32,973 nucleotides of DNA from Hyperthermus sp. (GCA_003978665.1 QNYQ01000014.1:1-32973), one strand, 5' to 3'; numbered from the stretch's first letter, positions 1 through 9,179 are shown. The notes: generated from the sequence alone by a model not told the origin. Translations and numbers: made by a program.

Positions 1-1
1 A

Positions 2-130
2 GCAGAACTAATACTAGCCTCAACCGAGAGAGCCCTACTCCTACTAGACTCCGAGTCACTGGCCAGAGCCATACTCACCGAGAGAGACCTCCTAGCAGCA
101 TACCTCGGGGAGCGTAGAAGAGAATGCTAA
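2..130 (+). CDS. C-terminal fragment of an unidentified protein, truncated by window edge
   Basis: Open frame from base 2 (AELILASTERALLLLDSESLARAILTERDLLAAYLGERRREC*) ending with TAA at 128-130. Confidence 0.5.
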   Translation, partial: AELILASTERALLLLDSESLARAILTERDLLAAYLGERRREC

Positions 131-246
131 AGGCCCCCGGAACATGGATCCCGTACATGCTACTAGCAGCAAGCATAGGCTATCTCGCAATAACCAAGCT
201 ACTTTGCAGACTGAAAGGGAAGAGGACCCAGAGGAGAGAGAAGTAG
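124..246 (+). CDS. Small predicted single-pass membrane protein (40 aa)
   Basis: ATG overlaps the upstream stop (ATGCTAA); translation MLKAPGTWIPYMLLAASIGYLAITKLLCRLKGKRTQRREK has one hydrophobic stretch followed by a basic tail. Confidence 0.45.
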   Translation: MLKAPGTWIPYMLLAASIGYLAITKLLCRLKGKRTQRREK

Positions 247-407
247 ACAGTGCACCCACGGCAACCGCTCGCGGCCAGGACCGCTCAGCCCAAAGTCCTA
301 GGGGAAGGGAAAAAGTAACGCGATACTCCTCGCGGCTATGCCCAAGAATATCGGGTGCTCTCCCTGCCTGGAGGGCTCTCCCGGGTCTTCTGGCCGCTTC
401 CGGGGTG

Positions 408-863
408 ATGGCTGCCTTGGCTTCTAGGCGTTTGCTGTCTCGGCGCTTGCTGGGCCTGCTTGCCCGGGTTCCGTGGCGCTCGCTTGGCGTTCGCTGGGTG
501 CTGGTTTTTGGGGGTCTGGCTCGCCGTGGCGTGGGAGGCGATGTAGATCTTCTCGTGATGCCGGGGCCTCGTATCATTGAGGGGATGGGTCCATTGTGGA
601 GGATCGAGCTGGCGGGTTTAGTGGCTGAGGAGCTGGAGTTGGATTGGGGCTTGGTTGACGTGGTGGATGCACGTGATGCGCCCTGCCCGGTCGTGTTTGA
701 CGCGTGGAGGCATGGGGTGATGGTTTACGAGGAGGAGCCTGGAATGGCGAGGGATTGGCTTCTGGTAAGAGTCTCCATCTGCAGTGACTATGAGTTAGCC
801 GTTAAGCGTCTAGGAGTTGAACAGGCGGCTTTAGGTGCTGCTAGAAGGAGGTGGCCCCGGTAG
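408..863 (+). CDS. MNT-type minimal nucleotidyltransferase (antitoxin-like)
   Basis: FGGLARRGVGGDVDLLVM resembles the nucleotidyltransferase G[GS]...DxD motif; overlaps a downstream HEPN gene. Start set at ATG 408; the ORF extension to 144 looks non-coding. Confidence 0.65.
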   Translation: MAALASRRLLSRRLLGLLARVPWRSLGVRWVLVFGGLARRGVGGDVDLLVMPGPRIIEGMGPLWRIELAGLVAEELELDWGLVDVVDARDAPCPVVFDAWRHGVMVYEEEPGMARDWLLVRVSICSDYELAVKRLGVEQAALGAARRRWPR

Positions 864-1279
864 CCTTGGGTGTACTGTCCAGGCTTGCTAACACTACCGT
901 AGAGATGGCTGCTAGGCTTGATGTGCTTGCCGAGAGGGGGTTGAAGACCTGGGTGGAGGAGTTTGCCGTGCTTCATGCTCTTCAGGTTCAAGCTCAAGCC
1001 CTCCTCGACCTAGTGGTGCGTATTGCGGCCGAGCTGGGCTATCGGCCCACCAGCCCCAGGGAGGCTGCCCGCCTCCTGCTGGCCGAGGGGCTTATCGACG
1101 ATGACGAGTATGCTCTCTTAAGGCGTGTGGCCGGGTTCCGTAACGTGGTGGTTCACGAGTACATGGTTGTTGACATGGGGGTTGTCCGCAGCATACTCGG
1201 CTCCCGCGAGTACCGTAGGGTGGCTAGGCTTGCCGTAGAGCTCTTGGAGAGAGCGGAGGGGAGGGGCGTTGACTGTTAA
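851..1279 (+). CDS. HEPN-domain protein (HepT/DUF86-like toxin candidate)
   Basis: GTG start preceded by GAAGGAGG; RNVVVHEY gives an R-x4-H-x-Y motif; overlaps the MNT gene by 13 nt. Confidence 0.7.
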   Translation: MAPVALGVLSRLANTTVEMAARLDVLAERGLKTWVEEFAVLHALQVQAQALLDLVVRIAAELGYRPTSPREAARLLLAEGLIDDDEYALLRRVAGFRNVVVHEYMVVDMGVVRSILGSREYRRVARLAVELLERAEGRGVDC

Positions 1280-1321
1280 GCGTTCGCCTCCTTGGAGCGG
1301 GTCTGGGCGGGGCCCGTCGCT

Positions 1322-2263
1322 CTATGATATTATCCTGGCAATGTACAGTTTTGATTTCACGTAGTCGTAGAACATTTCTATGCCTACTAGCTTTGGCAGC
1401 TTGGTTACAATGTCCCTCTCGCTTACAATGCCTACAGGCTTGTTCTCAGAGTCTACTACGGCTAGGCCGCTTATCCCCCTCTTCCTCATAAGCCTTAGAG
1501 CCTGAGCTATGTCTGCTTCGGGGAGTATTCTTGCAGGATTACCCACCGCCACTTCCTCGACAGCGGTATTCATGACCTTCCTATCCTCTCTCTTCTCGAG
1601 CAGCGACAGGGTATGCTCGGTTGCCAGGTAGCCTAAGAGGTCTCTTGCAGTAGCCATTGCCTCGAGCGTGCCCTGCTCCGACACTATTGGCGCATGCCTG
1701 TAGCGGTGCGTGTCCATGAGCTCCAGCAGCGATATTATAGGGTCTTTTGAGGCAACAGTCCTAGCAGGCTTCGTCATGACTTCGTGGACGGCTGCGTGGA
1801 TGCTCGTAAGGGCCATTATACCCGCTATATGCTTCTCGGATATTATGCCGAGCACCTTCTCGTCCTTATCCACAACAACCACTGCGCCTATATTCAGCCT
1901 GGACATTATGTATATTACATCCTCCACGCCGAACTCTCCAATAACCACGTGGGGAGGATTACGCCACATGATATCCTCTACTCTAACCCGGCCCAGGAAG
2001 CCGTGGATCGAGCCCTCCTCGTAGCCCCTCCTCACAGCCCCCAGGATGCGTCTAATCGATAGTATACCGGTAAGCCTCCCCTTACCGTCCACGACCACGC
2101 CATGCCTTACGCCACGCTGGTCAAGAGCTATCATAGCCTCCAGCAAGCTCTGGCCGGGATCGAGAACAACGGGGGGAGGGTAATGGCCTATAAGCACAAG
2201 CCTAGCCTGCAATCCAGGGCCCGGGGGAGAGAGGGGGGCCTTATAGCGGTATAATAGCACCAC
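1322..2263 (-). CDS. Protein with tandem CBS domains (about four)
   Basis: Repeated CBS signatures, e.g. GVVVDGKGRLTGILSIRRIL, GAVVVVDKDEKVLGIISEKHI, HAPIVSEQGTLEAMATARDLL, GLAVVDSENKPVGIVSERDIV. Confidence 0.85.
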   Translation of the reverse strand: MVLLYRYKAPLSPPGPGLQARLVLIGHYPPPVVLDPGQSLLEAMIALDQRGVRHGVVVDGKGRLTGILSIRRILGAVRRGYEEGSIHGFLGRVRVEDIMWRNPPHVVIGEFGVEDVIYIMSRLNIGAVVVVDKDEKVLGIISEKHIAGIMALTSIHAAVHEVMTKPARTVASKDPIISLLELMDTHRYRHAPIVSEQGTLEAMATARDLLGYLATEHTLSLLEKREDRKVMNTAVEEVAVGNPARILPEADIAQALRLMRKRGISGLAVVDSENKPVGIVSERDIVTKLPKLVGIEMFYDYVKSKLYIARIIS

Positions 2264-2266
2264 GGT

Positions 2267-2707
2267 TTAGAGCGGGGGCACGGGCTGCTCGGCTCCGCAT
2301 GCCTCGCAGACGAGCACCCAGGTCCTACCCCTCCTCTCCAGCCTGGTGTCGGGAGCACCGCATGTGGGGCAGATGACGTATGTTTTAACGAACCTCTGGG
2401 TTAGATTGTTGAGTGTTGCCGTTGAAACCCTCGTGTTTATGGTGAGTATGCCGCTCTCCTCGTCGTAGTTCCCGCTCGTACCCAGCTCCCGCAGCAAGTA
2501 CCTCATGACTATCCTCGGGTCCCTCCTCATAACGTCTGAGACCTGCTTGAAGTTCCTGACAAGGGTCTTACCCCCAACCCTTTCCACGAAAAGCCTTGGC
2601 AGCTCGAAGCGCGAGGCCTTGGCCCCCCGGCTGGGTAGCTTCGAGTAGAGGCGGTCAAGCAAGCTCTCGTAGGCGTATATTATGCTGGCCCTACCTGCCT
2701 CCCTCAC
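2267..2707 (-). CDS. eif2b: Translation initiation factor aIF2 subunit beta
   Basis: Core NFKQVSDVMRRDPRIVMRYLLRELGTSG plus C-terminal zinc ribbon CPTCGAPDTRLERRGRTWVLVCEACGAEQPVPPL. Confidence 0.93.
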   Translation of the reverse strand: MREAGRASIIYAYESLLDRLYSKLPSRGAKASRFELPRLFVERVGGKTLVRNFKQVSDVMRRDPRIVMRYLLRELGTSGNYDEESGILTINTRVSTATLNNLTQRFVKTYVICPTCGAPDTRLERRGRTWVLVCEACGAEQPVPPL

Positions 2708-2788
2708 GGCGCACTCCCTCCGGCAGCTAACACTATATTATTCCAGGCCAAGGACACAGTATTATGGGATAAATTCTTTCGCTACGCC

Positions 2789-3130
2789 ATGGAATGGTTA
2801 CGGGCGATGCCAATGAGTAATGGAATGGTGTACATGAACATCCACGATGTTAGGGGAGAGAGAATAGTGGCAATATGCGACGAGGAACTATACGGCGCGA
2901 AACTAGTTGACACAAGGCTCGGCATAGTGTTCCACGTGTCAGAGCCCTTCTACGGGGGACAGAAAGTGCCCCTGGACTACGCCCTCAGCATAGCACGTGA
3001 AGCAACCATAATAAACCTGGTGGGAAAGAGGAGCGTTGAAGCAGCTATACGTGAGGGGCTTGTACACCCTGACGCTGTACTAGATATTGCTGGGATACCT
3101 CATGCACAGGTCGTGAAAACCCCCTATTAG
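2789..3130 (+). CDS. DUF424 family protein
   Basis: Translation with VYMNIHDVRGERIVAICDEELYGAKL and ...SEPFYGGQKV..., resembling archaeal DUF424 proteins. Confidence 0.7.
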   Translation: MEWLRAMPMSNGMVYMNIHDVRGERIVAICDEELYGAKLVDTRLGIVFHVSEPFYGGQKVPLDYALSIAREATIINLVGKRSVEAAIREGLVHPDAVLDIAGIPHAQVVKTPY

Positions 3131-3389
3131 ATCCCCCATAGAGTATGTTCAAGGGATGGGTATTGAACCACTCCCGGTAAAGCATAGTCCTTAACGCCTC
3201 TTCCACGAAAAGGGCTGCATCATGGCCGAGGCCGAGAACATGCTCAATATACTCGTGGATAAAGCTCTCGTCAACATACCATTCAGCCTCCTCCTCAAGC
3301 ATAAGCCACCTTATATTAATAACTATAGTGTCTCCATCAAACCATGCAGCACCATCATCATCCTTCAAGCTCACCGTCACATTAACCAT
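3045..3389 (-). CDS. Uncharacterised protein with His/Glu cluster HEYIEHVLGLGH (possible metal-binding protein)
   Basis: ORF 3045..3539 on the minus strand; likely start ATG at 3389 (MVNVTVSLKDDDGAAWF...). TATA-like GTATAAA lies upstream. Overlaps the convergent DUF424 gene. Confidence 0.5.
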   Translation of the reverse strand: MVNVTVSLKDDDGAAWFDGDTIVINIRWLMLEEEAEWYVDESFIHEYIEHVLGLGHDAALFVEEALRTMLYREWFNTHPLNILYGGSNRGFSRPVHEVSQQYLVQRQGVQAPHV

Positions 3390-3594
3390 AGCGGCCACGC
3401 CATGAACAGCCAATAGGCAGGGGGGTTTATACACGTATTTAGCATCTATTACAGAGCCCTGTAATGCACATACTACATTATAATGGCGTTGCCGCAGACC
3501 CCCGGTACCAGGGGCGGGATACGAGGAAGGCATAGACATAGAAGAGGGTTGGCTGAGCTGCTGAGGCAGTCTTCCCTTCCGGCTCTGGAGGGCT

Positions 3595-5640
3595 TCATAG
3601 GCTTTTCAAGTGTATGGCGAAGAACTCGTCCATGTAGGCTTCATAGTTCTCTGGGACATATATTGTAGAGTCCTCGCCCTCTATGATAGAGGGGCCTTTT
3701 ATTGTTGCCCCGGGCTTGAGCATTTCCATTCTGTAGACGCTTGCTGTGGTCCAGTTTCCTCTAGTATAGATTCTTCTCTCTCGGAGCGGTAACGGCTTGT
3801 GTGGCCGCGGTTCCTGCCTGGGCAGCTTGGGTTTGAGCGTGAGCCCGTAGGCTGTAAGCCTAACGTTGACCACTTGCACCCTGGCTTCGGGTAGGCTGAA
3901 GCCGTAGCGTGATGCATGGGTTTTGTGGAAGTCCTCTATGGCCTTTTTCACGCTACCCTTGTAGGGTATGTTGAGCTCGCTGGATTGGCCCTTGTACCTC
4001 ATGTCGAGGCTCTCGGCGATAACTATGTTTGCGTCTTCTATTCCTTCGGCTCTAAGCGCCGCTATTGCCTTCTCCCTCAGCTGCTCCAGCACTTGTTCTA
4101 TATCAGTGTCGTCGACCTCCTCCGCATCCTTGACTATAGCCTTGTACATGTCGTGCCTAAAGTCTGCGAGAACGAGGCCTAGCGCCGAGAATACTCCGGG
4201 GAAAGGAGGCACTATAACCTCTCTCAACCCTAGCTCAGCCGCAAGCTCTGCAGCGTGCAGGGGGCCTGCCCCACCGTAGGCGAATAGGGTGAAGTCTCTT
4301 GGATCATAGCCTCTCTCAACGGTAACGAGGCGTAGCGCCCTAGACATCAACGTGTTGGCGAGGGTGATTATTGCCTCAGCTGTTTCAGCCACACCAAGGC
4401 CGAGCCTCCCAGCCAGTTTGCCGACGGCATCCCGTGCCAGTTGGGGATACAACTCTACCCTTCCGCCAGCAAGCCTTGAGGGTAGCCTGCCGAGCACAAG
4501 GTGGGCGTCGGTGACTGTGGGTTCTACGCCCCCTCTACCATAGCATGCCGGGCCCGGGACTGAACCCGCGCTCTTAGGGCCTAGGCGTAGTGCTCCTCCA
4601 GCGTCAATCCACGCTATTGTTCCTCCTCCAGCGCTCACCTCCACCAGGTCCACGTGGGGGTAGCGTATCGGATACCCCGTTCCCCTCAGCAGCCTCCCCA
4701 TGTGGATTCTTCCGCCAACCTCGTACTCGGGTACGACCAGTGGTTCACCGTTGATCACTGCTGAAGCCTTAGCCGTTGTACCCCCCATGTCGAAGCCGAG
4801 AGCATGCTCTATGCCGAGAAGCTTCGAGAAAAACGCTACAGCAACGCTTCCAGCAGCCGGTCCACTCTCCACAAAGGCTGCCGGAGTATCAATGGCTCTC
4901 TTAACGCTCGACAAGCCGCCACTACTCATCATCACGAGAAGGCTCCCGCGAAACCCCCTACTCTTAAGCTCCTCCCAGAGGATCTCCAGGTAGCGTGAAA
5001 GCATAGGCTTCAAAACAGCATTGACAACAGTCGTACTAGCCCTCTCATACTCCCTCGGCTGAGGGTCAACCTCGTGGCTAGCCACCACGATAGCCTCGGG
5101 GCACTCCTCGAGTATAGCCTGCTTAGCCCTAAGCTCGTGTACAGGGTTCACGTAACTATGAAGAAACACTATCGCAAACACGTCAACCCGGCCACACCAA
5201 TCCCGAGCCAGCTCCCGCACCCTGCCAACATCGAGAGCCTCAACCTCCTCGCCACCAGCCGCGATCCTCCCCCTCACACCAACCCTCATAGACCTTGGCA
5301 CAAGCGGAGGCAAACGGCTAAAGAACAGGTTATAGAGCTCTGGCCTATTCTGCCTCCCTATCTCAAGAACATCCCTAAACCCCTTATTAGTAACCAGCAG
5401 CACCTTAGGCCTCTCAAGGCCAACCTGGCCCAGAAAAAGATTTGTCCCAAGCGTAGTAGCATGCACCAAGACATCAACCGTGCCCAAATCCCAGCCCAAC
5501 TCCTCCAAAGCACCAATAACACTCCTCCACGGCTCCCTCGGAGAAGAAAGATACTTTACAGCAACCACAACCCCCCTCTCCTCGTCAAACGCCACCAGGT
5601 CAGTAAATGTGCCGCCAACATCAACGCCAACCCTCCTCAC
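3595..5640 (-). CDS. hyuA: Hydantoinase/oxoprolinase family protein, HyuA-like
   Basis: N-terminus MRRVGVDVGGTFTDLVAFD; GGTTAKASAV; FALFAYGGAGPLHAAELA-like motif (FTLFAYGGAGPLHAAELAAELG). Confidence 0.9.
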   Translation of the reverse strand: MRRVGVDVGGTFTDLVAFDEERGVVVAVKYLSSPREPWRSVIGALEELGWDLGTVDVLVHATTLGTNLFLGQVGLERPKVLLVTNKGFRDVLEIGRQNRPELYNLFFSRLPPLVPRSMRVGVRGRIAAGGEEVEALDVGRVRELARDWCGRVDVFAIVFLHSYVNPVHELRAKQAILEECPEAIVVASHEVDPQPREYERASTTVVNAVLKPMLSRYLEILWEELKSRGFRGSLLVMMSSGGLSSVKRAIDTPAAFVESGPAAGSVAVAFFSKLLGIEHALGFDMGGTTAKASAVINGEPLVVPEYEVGGRIHMGRLLRGTGYPIRYPHVDLVEVSAGGGTIAWIDAGGALRLGPKSAGSVPGPACYGRGGVEPTVTDAHLVLGRLPSRLAGGRVELYPQLARDAVGKLAGRLGLGVAETAEAIITLANTLMSRALRLVTVERGYDPRDFTLFAYGGAGPLHAAELAAELGLREVIVPPFPGVFSALGLVLADFRHDMYKAIVKDAEEVDDTDIEQVLEQLREKAIAALRAEGIEDANIVIAESLDMRYKGQSSELNIPYKGSVKKAIEDFHKTHASRYGFSLPEARVQVVNVRLTAYGLTLKPKLPRQEPRPHKPLPLRERRIYTRGNWTTASVYRMEMLKPGATIKGPSIIEGEDSTIYVPENYEAYMDEFFAIHLKSL

Positions 5641-5780
5641 AATCCCCCCTCACAACACCCTCCACGGCACTAGTCGAGGATAGAACAAAGGTGCCAAAGA
5701 TGCCCGGCAAGGGGAGGAACGCTGGCAGCAAGGAGGAGATGGAGGGGCGGCGGGTTCACCTCCCCAGCCAAGGGGTGTTG

Positions 5781-5857
5781 TGGCGGGCCGGCCGGGATTT
5801 GAACCCGGGACCTACGGGTTAAAAGCCCGCCGCTCTACCAGGCTGAGCTACCGGCCC
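5781..5857 (-). tRNA. tRNA-Lys (anticodon UUU), CCA encoded
   Basis: Reverse complement GGGCCGG TA GCTC AGCCTGGTA GAGC G GCGGG CTTTTAA CCCGT AGGTC CCGGG TTCAAAT CCCGG CCGGCCC G CCA folds as a full cloverleaf. Confidence 0.95.
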
Positions 5858-6026
5858 TCTCATCCCCGGGGGGCTTGCGTGCTGGAAAGAGCTGGCTGCT
5901 CTCCAGGCCCGCTTCTGGAGCCTCCCGGTTCCTCCTAGGAGCCTATAGGTTTTCCGCGCCGGGCCTGCGGGCCGGCGGGTGTTATAAGTTGTTTACAAGC
6001 TGTGGTCGGAGAGCTGTAGTGGACAT

Positions 6027-7451
6027 GTGGGGAGAGGTGTTATTGGGGAAGGGGCGTGTTCTGGGAGGGTTTGGGTTCGGCGCTTGCTGTATGCTGGCTC
6101 TGCTCGTTCTAGCCTAGTAGGGGTGGCTGTGGGTGTAGCGGGCTTCTTATCGGTGTTGGCTCTCGTGTTCTTTCTCGCATCCCTACCGGTTCCTGCCGTG
6201 GGACGGGAGGAGGCGGAGGGTTCTCTCATAGTTGTGGGCAGGGTTAGTGGGGTTGTATCGGGTGCTGTGCTGGATTATGTTAGGCAGCTTGTGGACTATG
6301 CTGAGAGCGTGAATGCATCACTCCTGGTCATTGAGGTGGATACTCCTGGGGGCTCTCTGGAGGCCACTCTTAGCATAGTAGGTGTGCTTCATTCTGCGAG
6401 GGTTCCCGTGGCTAGTCTTGTGGTTGGAAGATGGGCTATGAGTGCTGGAACAATCATAGTGGAGTGTAGTGATTATGCTGCGATGCAGCCTCTAACGCTG
6501 ATTGGCGCCGTGCAGCCTGTTGAGCTTACAACGAGCGGCGGCTACAAGCCTGTCAACGAATCGAAAGTACTCAACCCGGTCTACAAGGAGATTGAAGTAT
6601 GTATGAGGATGTCTGGACGGAACTATACGGTAGCCCGCCTCTTCGTCTACCAGAACCTGGTTCTCTCGGCGAGCGAGGCCTATAGGATGAGGGTTGTCGA
6701 CGGGATCGCCTCGGGCCCACTGGAGCTGGCGAGCATGCTCAATAATAGTTTCGTGCCGAGACTAAACAAAACCCTAATACTCACGCCGCCCCTAAGAGTC
6801 AAGTACTACACCGTGCCCCCAGGCCTCGTTCTCGCACAACTGCTCTCCGACCCCCTTGTAAGCTCGATGATAGCTAGCATGGCCATGCTGGTTATAATCC
6901 TGGGGCTCGCAACGGGACACCCACTTGTAGCCGTGCTCGGCATAGGCTTGTTTGCAATAAGCCTCTTCGGCCTAGGCCTAAGCGCCAGCCTGGTGGCTAC
7001 AGCACTCCTGCTAATAGGACTGCTCCTGCTAGCTATAGAGCTCGCCATAATACCCGGCTTTGGAGTGACGGGTGTAACGGGGCTACTATTAATGATGATA
7101 GGGTTGACGGTAGTGTTCACGGGAAAACCCATCTATATAACGGGAGAGGTCATGAGAAGGGCTCTACACATGCTCATAGCAGCCATACTACCCCCCACAG
7201 CACTATTCATGATAATAGTATACAAAGCCGTGAAGGTATGGAAGAAAAAACCCATCTACCACCCAGTACCCAAGGAGGCCCAGGGAAGAGCGATGGAGAG
7301 AATAGAGCCTGGCAAGGAAGGCTTCATAATAGTTGAGGGAGAGTATTGGAGAGCAAGAAATATCGGAGAAAGAACCATAGAGGAGGGAGAGAAGGTGAGG
7401 GTAAAAGGTAAGGAAGGCCCCCTCCTCCTCGTAGAGCCAATCGAACAATAG
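6027..7451 (+). CDS. NfeD-like membrane protein with ClpP-class serine protease domain
   Basis: LLVIEVDTPGGSLEATLSIVGVL, WAMSAGTIIV, multiple TM segments and C-terminal OB-like NfeD domain (GKEGFIIVEGEYWRARN...GEKVRVKGKEGPLLLVEP). Start site uncertain. Confidence 0.87.
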   Translation: MGRGVIGEGACSGRVWVRRLLYAGSARSSLVGVAVGVAGFLSVLALVFFLASLPVPAVGREEAEGSLIVVGRVSGVVSGAVLDYVRQLVDYAESVNASLLVIEVDTPGGSLEATLSIVGVLHSARVPVASLVVGRWAMSAGTIIVECSDYAAMQPLTLIGAVQPVELTTSGGYKPVNESKVLNPVYKEIEVCMRMSGRNYTVARLFVYQNLVLSASEAYRMRVVDGIASGPLELASMLNNSFVPRLNKTLILTPPLRVKYYTVPPGLVLAQLLSDPLVSSMIASMAMLVIILGLATGHPLVAVLGIGLFAISLFGLGLSASLVATALLLIGLLLLAIELAIIPGFGVTGVTGLLLMMIGLTVVFTGKPIYITGEVMRRALHMLIAAILPPTALFMIIVYKAVKVWKKKPIYHPVPKEAQGRAMERIEPGKEGFIIVEGEYWRARNIGERTIEEGEKVRVKGKEGPLLLVEPIEQ

Positions 7452-7650
7452 TGGAGGAACCCCCCATAGCAGCTGAACACTGTAATACCGGAGTTACGTG
7501 GTACGATGCAAGATTAGACACGCAGATACGGCGCAACCTATATGGTACGGATCCACACCCTCTTGCATGAAGAAGAGAATTCTAAGACAAGAAGCCTGAT
7601 CAAATTATTCTATAAAATGTTTGTCATATAGCTAATAGGAGGGGGAGGGA

Positions 7651-8535
7651 TTGCACTACAAGTTGACTCTCTCCCAACGCGAGGTACTCGAGACCCTAAT
7701 AAAGCTTTACGAGCAGCGGAAGAGGCTGATAAAGAGCAAGGAGATAGCTGACGTGATAAATAGGGATGAGGGGACGGTGAGGAATATTATACTCAGCTTG
7801 AAGGGCCTGGGGCTGATAGAGTCTAAGACGGGGCCAAGCGGAGGCTACATGCCGACGCTCAAGGCCTATGAGATCGTGAGGGGTACGGTAACCCAGATAC
7901 CGGTGCGCTTGAAGAAGGCGGGGAAGGAGCTAGATGTTACTATAACCGGCGTGGAGATACTCGACATACTAAACCCTGAGGGGGGAAGGGCTATACTTAG
8001 GGTTCATGGTGATGTGCGTAGAAGCCTAAGGCCTGGAGATAGGGTTGAGATTGGGCCTACACCTCTGGTTGGCGTGAGGGTTGAGGGTGAAGTAATGCAT
8101 GTAGACACTATAAGCGGCCAGGTGAGCATAAAGATCACGCGCATGGCTAGCATACCGAGGACTCAGGTGGGGGAGATAGCTACAAGTAACCCGTTTACAG
8201 CAAACCCCGATAAGCCTCTGAAAGAGCTTGCGAAGGAGCTTGTTGCACGCCGCATAAGAGGGGTTCCAGTGGTTGATGCTTCAGGAAAGCTCCTGGGGGT
8301 CATAACGCTAACCGATATAAGTAAGGCTTTTGCGGAGGGGAGGCTTGACGCTACAGTCAAGGAGTACATGTCTTCTCCCCCGATCACTATAAGGGAGATA
8401 GATGATATAAGTAAGGCTATAGAGCTGATGAACAAGCATAATATCGGTAGACTACCCGTAGTCGATACTTCCGGCATGCTGGTCGGCATAGTAACCAGGA
8501 CGGACATATTACGCTTCATAGCAGGAATGCGGTAA
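7651..8535 (+). CDS. HTH transcriptional regulator with C-terminal CBS domain pair
   Basis: N-terminal winged-helix-like region (KEIADVINRDEGTVRNIILSLKGLGLIESKTGPSGGYMPT), middle beta-rich domain, then two CBS domains. Confidence 0.85.
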   Translation: MHYKLTLSQREVLETLIKLYEQRKRLIKSKEIADVINRDEGTVRNIILSLKGLGLIESKTGPSGGYMPTLKAYEIVRGTVTQIPVRLKKAGKELDVTITGVEILDILNPEGGRAILRVHGDVRRSLRPGDRVEIGPTPLVGVRVEGEVMHVDTISGQVSIKITRMASIPRTQVGEIATSNPFTANPDKPLKELAKELVARRIRGVPVVDASGKLLGVITLTDISKAFAEGRLDATVKEYMSSPPITIREIDDISKAIELMNKHNIGRLPVVDTSGMLVGIVTRTDILRFIAGMR

Positions 8536-8741
8536 AGCCCGCTGAGGCCGCGCCCAAGGATGGCGAGCCGGGTGCTCCTCCCTCGACCAGCGTTTTCTCC
8601 TTCCTCCAACCCCCTACTCTTTCCTGCCACTAGGGGCTTCGGGGAGGGGGCGGGGTAGCGTGGCGTAAATGTGGGGAGGCGAGGTACCTATAAGTATTAC
8701 TGGATGTGCCTTATAAGATACACCTTGGGTGAGTAGCTGTC

Positions 8742-9179
8742 TTGGCTGGGGGGTATCGCGTGGAGAAGAGTGTGGGAGAGAAGCTTGCTAGGCTTGTGAG
8801 CGAGCTGCGTAAGAGGGGCTACCGTGTCACGGCGCAGCGGCTGGCTATAGCGAAGATAGTGTTTGAGAGCATTAAGAGTCATCCGAGCTTCATGGAGATA
8901 GTGCAGGCTGTGAGGGATGCTATGCCGAGCATTAGTCCCAGTACCGTGTATAATAACCTCCAGCTGCTCGAGCAGATGGGGTTCATAAGGAGTTTTGACG
9001 TGGCGGGAGAGACTAGGTATGATGACGCGTTCCCTCATGTAAACCTGGTGTGCCTCGACACTGGCGAGATAGTGGACTTGGAGGGGGTAGAGTGTGTTAA
9101 CGATGTGGTGGTTAAGGCTGGGTTGAGTCCTAGAAACATTCAGAATATTGTCGTGTATGGCTATTGTAGCAGGCCCTAG
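8742..9179 (+). CDS. Fur family transcriptional regulator
   Basis: RGYRVTAQRLAIAKIV...SISPSTVYNNLQLLEQMGFIRSFDVAGETRYDDAFPHVNLVC; TATA-like CTTATAAG about 30 nt upstream of the TTG start. Confidence 0.87.
   Translation: MAGGYRVEKSVGEKLARLVSELRKRGYRVTAQRLAIAKIVFESIKSHPSFMEIVQAVRDAMPSISPSTVYNNLQLLEQMGFIRSFDVAGETRYDDAFPHVNLVCLDTGEIVDLEGVECVNDVVVKAGLSPRNIQNIVVYGYCSRP

Noticed and set aside
144-407. N-terminal extension of the MNT ORF
   Set aside because: Arg/Ser-rich, overlaps the small coupled ORF and does not resemble a domain; ATG 408 fits the MNT fold.
5074-5673. 199-aa plus-strand ORF antisense to hyuA
   Set aside because: Low-complexity Pro/His/Asn-rich product lying entirely opposite a well-supported HyuA; typical shadow ORF in GC-biased sequence.
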